Shown piece after piece: positions 7,958 to 16,764 of a DNA stretch of 64,000 bases. Below the pieces are notes generated by a model that saw only the letters and a list, made by a program, of their open reading frames with translations, ran no database searches and was not told where the DNA came from. Every line of letters starts with the position of its first letter. The stretch's first letter is position 1. Source of the stretch: a virus; the IMG/VR virus record IMGVR_UViG_3300017991_000077, positions 1 to 64,000 of that record; one strand, written 5' to 3'. The position numbers and the translations under genes are program-made.

Positions 7958-8838
7958 TGACCGCGGAGAATTTAGCAGAAGCTCGGAGTAAGCTATTTCG
8001 TTCGTGGACTAGAGATTCATACTCATTAAGAAAACCTTTAGTAGAAGCGTACAACGAATCAGTCAAGGATTTAGATGTTCGCATTTCAGCGGACGGAACC
8101 AAAATAAAGCCAAGCAGCCTCAAAGGATTAACAAAAAAGTTAGACCGCACTACTTCTCGTGCATTTCAAAAAATCGAAGTCGAGATTCAGCAAGGAGTGG
8201 AACGGGCCATTCGTAGGACCACTCGGGCACAACTAGAACATCTTCGGTCTATAGGTGCAAAAGAATTGAGTCGCGCGCAAGTACTAGAAATTCAGAAGTC
8301 GGTGATGAAAGAACTTGGAAAGGAGTTTCCCAAGGGTTCAGGTCTTAATTTCAGAGACCGAATTCTTCGAGTAGAAAGACATCACCAGGCCCAAATGCGG
8401 AAAGTACTAAAGAGAACCCATTCTTTAGGGGACGGGGTTTCTAAGATTTCCCGTGAAATGAAGACTGGTTTGACCCACATTAGGCCAGGAAGAACTCCTT
8501 TAGTTGGAGGAAGTGCCACCAAGAATATGCAACGGATAATGGTGGCAGAAGAAACTCGGATGGCACATATCGTAGAACAACGTCTAGCCCAAGCATCCGG
8601 TATTGAGTTAGCATATTGGAGACTCAGTTCAGTCCATCCAAATTATGGTGGAAACGAAATTTGCGACTTTTTAGCTAAAGGGACAGGCGATGATGTAGCA
8701 CAAGTCTTTAGAAGAAATAAGGTCGCAATCAATTCTTTAGTTTCAGATGGTTTATACACTATTAGAAATTGGCCGAGCTATCCCCATCCTTTTTGTAAGT
8801 GTTATATGGAAATGGTCTTGACACCCACCAGAAATTAA
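7957..8838 (+). CDS. minor head protein, phage Mu F-like
   Basis: MuF-type proteins are minor head components made next to the portal and associated with it in the prohead. The C-terminal third carries the family hallmarks: a helix with 'RIMVAEETRMAHIVEQRLA', then 'HPNYGGNEICDFLA' and the closing 'YPHPFCKCYMEM', equivalent to the usual HPNCRC-type end. The first 150 residues are long charged helices. The start codon overlaps the portal stop (TAATG). No extra C-terminal toxin or protease domain is fused, unlike in some MuF proteins. Confidence 0.8.
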   Translation: MTAENLAEARSKLFRSWTRDSYSLRKPLVEAYNESVKDLDVRISADGTKIKPSSLKGLTKKLDRTTSRAFQKIEVEIQQGVERAIRRTTRAQLEHLRSIGAKELSRAQVLEIQKSVMKELGKEFPKGSGLNFRDRILRVERHHQAQMRKVLKRTHSLGDGVSKISREMKTGLTHIRPGRTPLVGGSATKNMQRIMVAEETRMAHIVEQRLAQASGIELAYWRLSSVHPNYGGNEICDFLAKGTGDDVAQVFRRNKVAINSLVSDGLYTIRNWPSYPHPFCKCYMEMVLTPTRN

Positions 8839-8938
8839 TTAATTTGAATGCACAGTTGATTTAGTGTATTTTTTAAGGGAGAGTACAATACTTGACGTTA
8901 AATGGCCCTAACAGTACGCTGGTACTAGGAGGTATCAA

Positions 8939-9136
8939 ATGGGAAACAACAGCGCAGGAAAGACAGGTGGAGGAAACGATGGTCAGATCGACAAGGGTCG
9001 AGGTTCCGTCATGAAGTTTTCATTCACGAAATCAGGTCGAAAGACTGGTAAGGTCGGAGGCGGTGGAAGAGATTCTTCTAACAAACTGTCCGAAGACGGA
9101 AACAAAAGGGTAGTCAAGGATTCCAGGCTTACCTAA
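8939..9136 (+). CDS. small Gly/Lys-rich protein
   Basis: The 65-residue product has low complexity and is rich in Gly, Lys, Ser and Asn, with runs such as GGGGR. It is probably disordered and basic. An excellent ribosome binding site (AGGAGG) precedes the ATG, after a roughly 100-nt gap that contains a small AGTAC/GTACT hairpin. It lies between the MuF-like and scaffold genes, so a minor head-assembly role is possible, but nothing in the sequence proves it. Confidence 0.6.
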   Translation: MGNNSAGKTGGGNDGQIDKGRGSVMKFSFTKSGRKTGKVGGGGRDSSNKLSEDGNKRVVKDSRLT

Positions 9137-9184
9137 CAAATCATTCAGTAATAAGGCATAGATACAAGAGAATAGGAGTGGGTA

Positions 9185-9967
9185 ATGGCAACTGAAGGCA
9201 AAACTGCAGTAAACACATCAGGTACGGAAGATGCGGGTGATGGAGTCCAGCAGCCGTCAGGCACGTCCTCAGTACAAACATCGGAACCAAAAGAATCAGT
9301 AAATCAAGGAACAACCCCAGAAAAGAAGTCTTTTGACGAAGACGCGGTTGCAGAAAAAATCAAGAAAGCTCGAGCTGACGAGAAAAGCAAAGTCTATAGC
9401 AAACTTGACGAAATGAAGCAGGCCGAGACTAAAAGCCAGACCAAGATAGCCGAGTTGGAGAAAGCATTAGCGGATACACAGTCTGATTTAGACAACATCC
9501 GTAAAGGTAAAGCTTCCGAGTTGGAGTCGATCGCCCAGGAGTTAGCGAAACAGCGAGAGACGAACGAAAAGTTGAATAAGGCCATCGAGCAGGTAGCCTC
9601 AGATTCGGCGGATCGTATTCGCGAGTCAGATTTGAAAGCCTATCGAGAAAAAGTTCTTCGTGAGAACAAGATTCAGTTTACAGAACAGATCGTCGGAGAT
9701 TCCGAGGAAGCTATTGACGAGGCTGTGAAGAAGACACTCGAAAAGGAAGAGAAGATTCGGGAAGAGTTGAGAAAAGAAGTCAGAAAAGAAGTAGCAGATA
9801 CTCTACCGGAACCCCTTTCTTTAGATGGGCAGCACGGTCGAGGTCCGACACCGCACGTTTCGGCCTCGAATCGAGAAGCCATTGCGAGTCTCAAAGGCGA
9901 AGCCTGGGTAAAAGAACGGAAGCGGTTGCTGGAAGAAGCTAAACAAAAGGCCGGTTTTACTACGTAG
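9185..9967 (+). CDS. capsid scaffolding protein
   Basis: Scaffolds guide capsid assembly and leave the prohead. The 260-residue product is highly charged, starts with a disordered Ser/Thr/Gln-rich tail (1-50), has a long coiled coil from about residue 60 to 200, and ends in a basic amphipathic helix suited to contacting the capsid protein. This is the layout of GP20-type phage scaffolds. It lies directly before the major capsid gene. The start follows AATAGGAGTG. No protease motif is present, so the scaffold is probably released rather than self-cleaved. Confidence 0.78.
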   Translation: MATEGKTAVNTSGTEDAGDGVQQPSGTSSVQTSEPKESVNQGTTPEKKSFDEDAVAEKIKKARADEKSKVYSKLDEMKQAETKSQTKIAELEKALADTQSDLDNIRKGKASELESIAQELAKQRETNEKLNKAIEQVASDSADRIRESDLKAYREKVLRENKIQFTEQIVGDSEEAIDEAVKKTLEKEEKIREELRKEVRKEVADTLPEPLSLDGQHGRGPTPHVSASNREAIASLKGEAWVKERKRLLEEAKQKAGFTT

Positions 9968-9995
9968 TCGGCCATAACTTTGAAGGAGAAGTTAG

Positions 9996-10958
9996 ATGGC
10001 AGCCTATTCAGGTGTAGCAACAGCGGGGGATTTTGTCGCCCTTTCACAAGCAATCCTAGATGTATACTCCACGGATATCTTGCATGAGGCCCTGGCTATC
10101 ATGCGGTTCGAGGAGTTCGGAGTCAAAAAGACTGAACTAGGGAAATCTCCGGGTCAGACAATAACGATGACTCGGTACAACAATATCACCCGTGGCGGAC
10201 AGCTCGATGAGCAGACCGAAATGGATGAGAAGAACATGTCAGCCGCTCAGCACTCTGTGACGGTAACTGAGTATGGAAATGCTATCGGTGTTTCTGAAAA
10301 GTTGCTTCAGATGTCTTTCGATGATCAGATGGCAGAAGCGGCAATCTTGCTCGGGCGAGATTATGCCATCGTGAACGATCTCATGTGTCGAGACGTCGTC
10401 GCGGGCGCAACCCAGGTTCTGTACGCAGGCGCTCAGACTGCACGTGCAGATCTGATCGGCGGAACAGACTATTTCGACGTAGAACTTCTCAGGCTGGGTG
10501 TCGAGATTCTCCAGACCAAAAACGCTCCCAAGTTCAACGGCGATTTCTACGTCTGTTTTGTGCATCCACATCAGGCTGCATATCTCAAGAGAGACCCCGA
10601 TTGGGTATCGGCCAACAACTACGCGAATACTCGTGCACTGTTCACAGGCGAGCTTGGACGGTGGGAAGACGTCATTTTCATCAGTACTACGCATTGCCGG
10701 AACGGTGCGGCGGCAGCCACAGATGCAGGTTATCTGGCAGCACTCGTTAACGCAGCAACAGGTGGCGCAACCAATGCTGACGTATACGAAGCTCTCTTGT
10801 TTGCAGACAGTGCTTGGGGCAAAGCCACGGGTCTGCCGGTAGAGATGAGAGACAACGGTGTTCGCGACTACGGTCGTAAACACGGGTTGGCTTGGTATGG
10901 TATCCAGGGTGCGGGTATCCTCGAAGACGATTTCATCGTTAGGCTTGAGACAGTCTAG
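9996..10958 (+). CDS. major capsid protein (N4-gp56-like, HK97 fold)
   Basis: The 320-residue product fits the N4 gp56 family of HK97-fold capsid proteins. The N-terminal part has 'TITMTRYNNITRGGQLDEQT', a central helix 'MAEAAILLGRDYAIVNDLM' and a later 'FVHPHQAAYLKRDPDW' segment typical of the family. It has a strong ribosome binding site (AAGGAG) and sits between the scaffold and the connectors. Codons appear more biased and GC-rich than in neighbours, as expected for the most abundant protein. The stop codon leads directly into a hairpin. Confidence 0.85.
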   Translation: MAAYSGVATAGDFVALSQAILDVYSTDILHEALAIMRFEEFGVKKTELGKSPGQTITMTRYNNITRGGQLDEQTEMDEKNMSAAQHSVTVTEYGNAIGVSEKLLQMSFDDQMAEAAILLGRDYAIVNDLMCRDVVAGATQVLYAGAQTARADLIGGTDYFDVELLRLGVEILQTKNAPKFNGDFYVCFVHPHQAAYLKRDPDWVSANNYANTRALFTGELGRWEDVIFISTTHCRNGAAAATDAGYLAALVNAATGGATNADVYEALLFADSAWGKATGLPVEMRDNGVRDYGRKHGLAWYGIQGAGILEDDFIVRLETV

Positions 10959-10974
10959 AACACTTCAGTGTTCT
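10957..10974 (+). terminator. hairpin after the capsid gene
   Basis: AGAACAC-TTCA-GTGTTCT is a perfect 7-bp stem with a tetraloop that overlaps the capsid stop codon. Only a weak T-rich stretch follows, so it may act as a partial terminator or as a 3' stabiliser of the capsid message. Confidence 0.5.
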
Positions 10975-11002
10975 GATACTTTGTAGTGCCAAGGAGATAG
11001 TT

Positions 11003-11308
11003 ATGGCGGCGCAGAAAATGAAAAAACAAAGCAGAAAGCCAAAGAAAAAAGGCGTCGAAACAAAAGCACCCAGGCCGGAAGAGATTCCTGAGCTTAAGCC
11101 CAATCTTAAGGTGGTTGAAGACCAGGAAGATTTGAAAGAGGTTCGTCGTGCGGTTCCAACGTCAGATGTATTGTCGCACGAGACAACCATGGCTCTGAAA
11201 ACTTGTAGTAAGTACATTGCCGGATGGCGGTATTTAAAAAAAGGCGTACTTTTCACTGCTCCGAAAGAAGTCATCGAAGTTCTTCGGGGTGCTGGGTACG
11301 TAGAGTAG
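11003..11308 (+). CDS. head-tail region hypothetical protein
   Basis: The 101-residue product has a very basic N-terminus (KMKKQSRKPKKKG) and a compact C-terminal part ending 'KEVIEVLRGAGYVE'. I do not recognise a family. It lies between the capsid gene and the connector genes, behind AAGGAGATAG. A head decoration or joining role is inferred from position. Confidence 0.65.
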   Translation: MAAQKMKKQSRKPKKKGVETKAPRPEEIPELKPNLKVVEDQEDLKEVRRAVPTSDVLSHETTMALKTCSKYIAGWRYLKKGVLFTAPKEVIEVLRGAGYVE

Positions 11309-11317
11309 GCAGGTAGT

Positions 11318-12076
11318 GTGGCAACTGAAGCACAAGTCATTCGTCAGGTTAGGCGTCGGGTAGCCGATTACAAGGAGACTACGATCTATGAAGACGAGTA
11401 TTATCAAGACGCGATCAGTTTTGCTCTGGGAAAACTGGGAACAGATTTAGGTACTACCTACGCTACAGTTCCTTCTGTAGAAGTAGGTTATGTTTACCTT
11501 TTAGTCTTGGTGGCTTCAGTTGACGTCTGCTACATGCGAGCCGCAGACGATGCCTCCGATGAAGAGGACTTAGGAGATATATCCTCCATTTCGGTTCCAG
11601 ATCTTTCTATTTCAAGTTCCACCGATAGCGATACCCAAGATGCAGCTAGCTGGTTGGATCTCGCTGAGCGGTATCAACGACAGTACGATGACGGTATTTC
11701 TCAAGCAGGCGGGGCGGCATTAGCAGCCACGATACAGGAAAGTACTCTCAATCGTACTTCGTTGACTACCGGAGGTTTGGCTAACAGAAAACTAGACCCC
11801 GGGTTGGACGCAGTAACTGTGGCCGCTTCAGTATCCGGATCTACGGTGACGCTTACATGGGATACTCTCTACAGTAATCACTTCAAGTATTACGAGGTAT
11901 ACCGGTCTCAGAGTGCTACGATGGCAGGTGAAGAACGAATTAAGATAATCGACGACAACCATACCGTAACTATGGACGATGAAAACCTGGTTGCTGGCAC
12001 CTATTACTACAGAGTCAAAACAGTCAATCCGAATGATTTGAAAACGGATAGCAATATTGTTTCGGCGGTAGTTTGA
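11318..12076 (+). CDS. head-tail connector with C-terminal fibronectin III-like domain
   Basis: The N-terminal 150 of 252 residues are mainly helical (RQVRRRVADYKETT, then a region rich in Asp/Ser) as in small head completion proteins. Residues about 163-252 form a fibronectin type III-like domain: strands with 'VSGSTVTLTWDTL', 'FKYYEVYRS' and 'AGTYYYRVKTVNP' are characteristic. Such Ig-like additions often decorate phage surface proteins and bind carbohydrate or host surface weakly. The start is a GTG; the gene follows its neighbour within 10 nt and its stop overlaps the next ATG. Confidence 0.72.
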   Translation: MATEAQVIRQVRRRVADYKETTIYEDEYYQDAISFALGKLGTDLGTTYATVPSVEVGYVYLLVLVASVDVCYMRAADDASDEEDLGDISSISVPDLSISSSTDSDTQDAASWLDLAERYQRQYDDGISQAGGAALAATIQESTLNRTSLTTGGLANRKLDPGLDAVTVAASVSGSTVTLTWDTLYSNHFKYYEVYRSQSATMAGEERIKIIDDNHTVTMDDENLVAGTYYYRVKTVNPNDLKTDSNIVSAVV

Positions 12077-12495
12077 TGGTTACGGAAGCACAGGCAGAAC
12101 TGAAAGTCGATGCGACGATTACAAAGTACAAGTCGACCACAATCAGTTACTATCCGTACACTTCCGGTGCTACGGATGTCTACAAACAGAAAACCAAAGT
12201 CTTTGGATCTGCCGTAGCCCTGATAGGGCGGGCAATCCATCGCCCTACGCCAGAGATACTAACAGTAATCGGCAGTGGAGAAGAGTACGAGATTGCCTTT
12301 CTGTTTAGCCGAGTACAAATGGTCGCAAAATTTCCATCAGCCTTAGAAGGAGAATGGATAGATCCTTCGGGTCAGATGGAATGGAGAAATAGGAGATACA
12401 AAATCAAGAGAGTAGCTCCTTCGGGCCAGGTAGGAGAAAAATTCCTATTGATGATAGTTTTAGCTAACTCAATACCAGGGCAAAGAGACTCATGA
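12076..12495 (+). CDS. head-tail joining protein candidate
   Basis: The 139-residue product starts at an ATG overlapping the preceding TGA. Its C-terminal half, with 'DPSGQMEWRNRRYKIKRVAP', resembles the beta-barrel of phage head closure proteins, where a W-x-x-R-x-Y-x-I strand is common. The position between connector and gp10-like protein supports this. The family assignment is inference. The stop overlaps the next start as ATGA. Confidence 0.6.
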   Translation: MVTEAQAELKVDATITKYKSTTISYYPYTSGATDVYKQKTKVFGSAVALIGRAIHRPTPEILTVIGSGEEYEIAFLFSRVQMVAKFPSALEGEWIDPSGQMEWRNRRYKIKRVAPSGQVGEKFLLMIVLANSIPGQRDS

Positions 12496-12980
12496 GAGTA
12501 GGAGTTTTTACAGGAGATTGGGAAGAAACTCGGATGAGGTTACGAGAGATCCGTCGTAAAAAAGTAGCCACCGCAGTAAATAAGGAATTGAGAAACCTAG
12601 GAAGAGCCACAGTCAAACTTATTAAGGAACACATCGACAAACAGGATTTAGATTGGATTCCTTTGAGTAGTTCGACAATCAATACTAAAGGACACGACAG
12701 TGTGTACCTAGAAACAGGGACTTTTAGAAATAGCATTAAGTATCGAATTCAGAGTCCGAGTGTTCAGGCTGCAATATTAGACATAAAGCCGGAAGGGGAT
12801 CACCCCTCTGGACTGCCTATAGAAGTGTTGTCTCGATACTTGGAATACGGAACTTCTAGGATTCCAGCTCGCCCCTTATGGCGACCCTCTTTTGAGGAAA
12901 TGAAAAGACTTCCAGAATTTGATGAATTGTTGGAGGCTTTGAGTAATTTAGGCATGGGTGCAGAGGTTAACATCGGATGA
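12492..12980 (+). CDS. HK97 gp10-like tail completion protein
   Basis: This 162-residue protein has the typical HK97 gp10 layout: an N-terminal helix with basic residues, a central 'YLETGTFRNSIKYRI' and a closing 'LEYGTSRIPARPLWRPSFE', where G-T-x-x-x-P-A-R-P is the family signature. These proteins join the tail to the head or terminate the tube. ATGA overlaps exist at both its ends, implying translational coupling. Confidence 0.8.
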   Translation: MRVGVFTGDWEETRMRLREIRRKKVATAVNKELRNLGRATVKLIKEHIDKQDLDWIPLSSSTINTKGHDSVYLETGTFRNSIKYRIQSPSVQAAILDIKPEGDHPSGLPIEVLSRYLEYGTSRIPARPLWRPSFEEMKRLPEFDELLEALSNLGMGAEVNIG

Positions 12981-13678
12981 GTATAGCAGTGGACATTGAG
13001 CACATAGATGCTGCATTGGCTGCGAAATATTCGGGGATAAATGTGTATGTCTCAGGAGTTTTGAAACCCGTAGAAGTCTTCATAGAAGAACCTAATATTG
13101 AGGAATATCCCGAAAGAATTTTCCCTTCTATATCTTTGAAATTTATGGGTTTATCCGAAGATGTAGATTCACTAGAGTCTTTAGACGACGAAGCAGAAGA
13201 AGTAGATTATGATGCAGTAAGTACTCCGAATGTTCGGTCGATGAGAGACCGGCCTGTACCTTGCAAGTTAATGTACTCAGTAGATACTTGGCATCGGGGT
13301 AAAGTAAGCGAGTCTCGTGATTTACTGCAGTATGCAGTATTACGAAAAACGCCACCCAGAAGTTATCTTACAGTTCAGAATATCGATGGAGAGAATGTAG
13401 ACCTATGGGTATTTTGGTCTGGAGGAATCGCGGGGAATGACGAGCGATTAGAAGATGAGGTGATTTACCACAAGACTTTGACTTTAGAGATTCCGGCGCA
13501 CATTACGAAGGTTGACTACGATGACGTTGAAGAGACAAAAGTTGCGATGGAACTTCATTGGAAGACTTATGTGGCGAAAACCATCATGGACCAGACAGGC
13601 ATACAGTGGGTTTCGGGAGCGGATGTCCTAGATCTAGGCATCAAGGTAACAGATACGACAGAGGAGCCGCTTCCATGA
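12977..13678 (+). CDS. tail terminator-like structural protein
   Basis: The 233-residue product is acidic. It lies between the gp10-like protein and the sheath, where myoviruses usually encode the tail terminator. The N-terminus ('VYVSGVLKPVEVFIEEPNIEEYPERI') and the following beta-rich part are compatible with that role but no signature is clear. The start overlaps the preceding stop (ATGA). Confidence 0.6.
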   Translation: MSIAVDIEHIDAALAAKYSGINVYVSGVLKPVEVFIEEPNIEEYPERIFPSISLKFMGLSEDVDSLESLDDEAEEVDYDAVSTPNVRSMRDRPVPCKLMYSVDTWHRGKVSESRDLLQYAVLRKTPPRSYLTVQNIDGENVDLWVFWSGGIAGNDERLEDEVIYHKTLTLEIPAHITKVDYDDVEETKVAMELHWKTYVAKTIMDQTGIQWVSGADVLDLGIKVTDTTEEPLP

Positions 13679-13764
13679 TAAAAACAGAAAAATTTCCTCC
13701 TCGTCAGACTCGAATTGTCCTACTCGGGAGGAGGCTCAACGAGCGCAAGAGCGCGGAGGAGTGA
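13675..13764 (+). CDS. possible 29-residue peptide before the sheath gene
   Basis: An ATGA overlap at 13675 opens a frame for a basic 29-residue peptide (MIKTEKFPPRQTRIVLLGRR and nine more). The message here can also fold through CCTCCTC and GAGGAGG, which may regulate sheath expression. Translation is uncertain; it could be only a leader. Confidence 0.3.
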   Translation: MIKTEKFPPRQTRIVLLGRRLNERKSAEE

Positions 13765-13767
13765 AAT

Positions 13768-16224
13768 ATGCCAGTATATACTCGACCAGATACATATGCT
13801 GAAGAAGCAACCCAGCTTGAGGGACCGATTCGAGCCACGGCTTTAGGTTTTGGCGGAATGCAGGCGATCACCAAAAAAGGCCCCGCAGGAGTCCCAACAC
13901 GGACGCGGTCTTTTCAGGCATGGCAACGAATTTTTGGCGGAAGAGAGGCAGTAGCCCGAGGGGATGCTGCATACGAAGCCAAAGAATTTTTTGATGAAGG
14001 TGGTTTCGAGCTGATAACCATCCGTCAAGTTCACTATTCAGACCTCGACGACATTACGTCTTATACCGGTGGTGTTTCGTACAGCACCAGTATTACAGAC
14101 GGAGTGGCAGCAACTGCGGCAACGAAGGCTTGCGGGGCTGAGACCTATGAAATGGACCCTGGAGATGACATCGATTTAGACGTAGACAATGTAGGCGTAG
14201 CTACAGCTACTTTCGATGCGGCAGCCGGAACTGATACGGATACCACAGCGTATCCAGTAGCAGATCAAGACACCCTCACCGAAAAAGTCACTATTGACGG
14301 TGGGTCCGAACAGACTGTTACTTTTTCGGGAGTAACTACAACGGCCGCGAGTATGGCATCTCAGATGAATGCCCAGCTCATTGGGTGTTCGGTGGCAGAA
14401 GTTGGTGGTCAGGTAAAGATCACTTCAGATAGCAAAGGAACAGGGAGTTCAGTTGCCATCGGAACCGGTACTTGTGCGCTGACTTGGGCTGCAGCTGTAG
14501 CGGGAACGGGTGATGTAGCTGACATCAAGGCAGTTACTGCGGCAGAGATCAAAACGGTTATCGAAGCAGACACCACGGCAACAGTGGCAGTAAGTGGTGG
14601 GATTCCGACAATCAGTTCCCCAACGACGGGAGCCGCATCTGAGTTGGACTTTCAAAGCGGTACGGCACTTTCGGTTCTAGGACTTTCAGTAGAGGTCCTT
14701 ACAGGAACCGCGGCAGGTGCTACCTACAACACGCTCAAGCTCCACGCGGGATACAAGGGAGTGAAATCTCCAGGTGTGGATGGGAACAGTCTCAAGAAGA
14801 AGATAACCCAGAATCCAAAACACCCGACTTTAGGTGTTGGTAACGATCTTGCGGCAACAGCAACTGCGGCTGATACCACGATTCAATTGGTGACTACCAA
14901 AGGCATTAATGCGGGATCTGTCATCAAGATTTACGATGTTACCAACACAGAGTATTTCGAAGTTACCCAGGTTCGAACGGTGATTTCGGGAGCCGTGGTA
15001 ACTTTCTTCGCAGACATTGACGGAGCGCTTTCGAACACCTACACCACAGGAGCCGGTCAGGTAGCTTCTTGTGAATTCGACATCGAGGTATACGATGGGT
15101 TGGTACTAAAAGAAACTTTTAGCCAACTCTCGATGTTGGACACTGCAGACAACTACGTTGAGACCATTATCAACGACGAAAATCTTGGCTCGGAATACTT
15201 CGTGGCAGAGGACTTGGATGCTGCTTGCGGTATCGGAGCAGATCTTCCTGCAACCGATTCAGCTGCGGTATCTCTAGCCAGCGGAACTGATGAGACTTCG
15301 GGTCTTGTCGATGCAGATTGGGTTGGTACCCAGGTTGGAGGCACTGGACTTTACGGATGGGATTCCATTCGGGAATTTATGCCTTTCTGTACTGTAGGCA
15401 AGAATACCGTAGGCGTATTTCAAGCGGCGTTGGCTTATGCCGAAAGCCGAATGTTCATGGAATACATCGGTTTCGTCACTGCCGGATTGACCACAGCGCA
15501 AGCGGTGGCTTATCGGGAAAATACTCTGGGAGCCAGTTCTTCCTACGGGTGTTTGTATGCAGGCGGAATCAAAGTTTTCGATCCTATCGGAGCCGGTTCG
15601 AATCCTCAGCGTTCGATTTCAGGAGTAGGGGCTCTCATGGGATTGCGGGCGAGAGTCGACACCTTGCCAGATCCGAATGGCGGGCCGTGGCAGACTCCTG
15701 CAGGTGAAGGCGATTATGGCGTGTTGCGCGGGGCAACGGATGTTGTTACGGAGTATCGGGATTCTGATGCTGGAACGTTGAACGATGCCAGTATCAATGT
15801 CATTCGGAAATTCGGGAACACATCTCCAGTCACAGTCTGGGGTGGACGAACCCTAGATACAGCCGTCAATCTTCGGTTCCGGTATATCAATGTGCGGAGG
15901 TTCTTTCAGTATGCTCAGAAATCAATCGTCGATTCTACTCGATGGGGCGTGTTTAGGAATAACGATTTCCGTCTCTGGTCTTCATTGAAAGACCGAATCG
16001 ATACGTGGTTGGTTTCACTCATGCCACGTAGGGCTTTCCCAACGCCAGAAAAAGCGTTGGCTTTCTTTGTTTCTGTAGGCATCACCGATGGAGTGATGAC
16101 ACAGACCGACGTAGATAACGGTAAAGTTATCGGCCATATCGGTCTCGCACCGAACAAACCAGGTGAGTTTATCATCTTTATTTTCTCTCAATACGACAGT
16201 GGGTACGATGTAGCTGAGGCGTAG
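13768..16224 (+). CDS. tail sheath protein
   Basis: This 818-residue protein forms the contractile outer tail layer. The N-terminal region ('GPIRATALGFGGMQAITKKG', 'FGGREAVARGDAAYEAKEFF') and the C-terminal domain ('RWGVFRNNDFRLWSSLKDRI', 'AFPTPEKALAFFVSVG') are typical of phage sheath proteins, the latter being the conserved handshake part. Residues of about 100-480 are an inserted beta-rich, Ala/Thr/Gly-rich region that probably forms surface-exposed domains. The strong GGAGGAG ribosome binding site and the tube gene directly downstream support the assignment. Confidence 0.9.
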   Translation: MPVYTRPDTYAEEATQLEGPIRATALGFGGMQAITKKGPAGVPTRTRSFQAWQRIFGGREAVARGDAAYEAKEFFDEGGFELITIRQVHYSDLDDITSYTGGVSYSTSITDGVAATAATKACGAETYEMDPGDDIDLDVDNVGVATATFDAAAGTDTDTTAYPVADQDTLTEKVTIDGGSEQTVTFSGVTTTAASMASQMNAQLIGCSVAEVGGQVKITSDSKGTGSSVAIGTGTCALTWAAAVAGTGDVADIKAVTAAEIKTVIEADTTATVAVSGGIPTISSPTTGAASELDFQSGTALSVLGLSVEVLTGTAAGATYNTLKLHAGYKGVKSPGVDGNSLKKKITQNPKHPTLGVGNDLAATATAADTTIQLVTTKGINAGSVIKIYDVTNTEYFEVTQVRTVISGAVVTFFADIDGALSNTYTTGAGQVASCEFDIEVYDGLVLKETFSQLSMLDTADNYVETIINDENLGSEYFVAEDLDAACGIGADLPATDSAAVSLASGTDETSGLVDADWVGTQVGGTGLYGWDSIREFMPFCTVGKNTVGVFQAALAYAESRMFMEYIGFVTAGLTTAQAVAYRENTLGASSSYGCLYAGGIKVFDPIGAGSNPQRSISGVGALMGLRARVDTLPDPNGGPWQTPAGEGDYGVLRGATDVVTEYRDSDAGTLNDASINVIRKFGNTSPVTVWGGRTLDTAVNLRFRYINVRRFFQYAQKSIVDSTRWGVFRNNDFRLWSSLKDRIDTWLVSLMPRRAFPTPEKALAFFVSVGITDGVMTQTDVDNGKVIGHIGLAPNKPGEFIIFIFSQYDSGYDVAEA

Positions 16225-16241
16225 GCCGAAAGGAGAAATCA

Positions 16242-16697
16242 ATGGACCCATATCGCAATTTTAAGTTTGAAGTCGAGATCGAAGGCTTTGTTCGAGCCGG
16301 CTTTTCAAAGGTTTCCGGACTCAAACGAACCGTAGAGACGATCGAGTATCGGGAAGGTGGTGAAAACGAGACTCCCAGAAAACTTTCCGGCCAGGTAAGT
16401 TTCGACGATGTAGTCTTAGAACGAGGTGCTTCTACCGACAGCGATTTCATCACATGGAGCAATCAAATCTACGACGTAGACAACGTTGACGGTTCTCAAG
16501 GCGACAATGAAGAGTACCGGAAAACGGTTATCATCTATGCCAAAGACAAAGCCGGTACTCGAAAGATCAAGTGGACCATCTACAGAGCCTGGCCTAAAGA
16601 AGATGGTAACGGAGATCTCGATGCAAGCGCCAACGACGTACTGACCGAGACCTTGACTCTAGCCAACGAGGGTATCAAAAAAGAAAAACTCGCTTAA
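16242..16697 (+). CDS. tail tube protein (T4 gp19-like)
   Basis: The 151-residue product forms the inner tube that is driven through the envelope on contraction. 'MDPYRNFKFEVEIEG', 'AGFSKVSGLKRTVETIEYRE' and 'DFITWSNQIYDV' are hallmarks of the gp19-like tube family (TIGR02241 type), shared by many large phages and by extracellular contractile injection systems. It follows the sheath by 17 nt with AAAGGAG as ribosome binding site. Confidence 0.9.
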   Translation: MDPYRNFKFEVEIEGFVRAGFSKVSGLKRTVETIEYREGGENETPRKLSGQVSFDDVVLERGASTDSDFITWSNQIYDVDNVDGSQGDNEEYRKTVIIYAKDKAGTRKIKWTIYRAWPKEDGNGDLDASANDVLTETLTLANEGIKKEKLA

Positions 16698-16764
16698 TAA
16701 AATAGACGTAATACAATAGTGATTAAGAAATAGTTACTAAAGAAGACATAACAGGAGAAACGAC

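Noticed and set aside
10239-10883. 214-codon minus-strand frame inside the capsid gene
   Set aside because: It is the antisense shadow of a codon-biased gene, lacks a ribosome binding site and shows no domain.
15590-15620. T-loop-like GGTTCGAATCC in the sheath gene
   Set aside because: It encodes normal sheath residues and no tRNA cloverleaf can be built around it.
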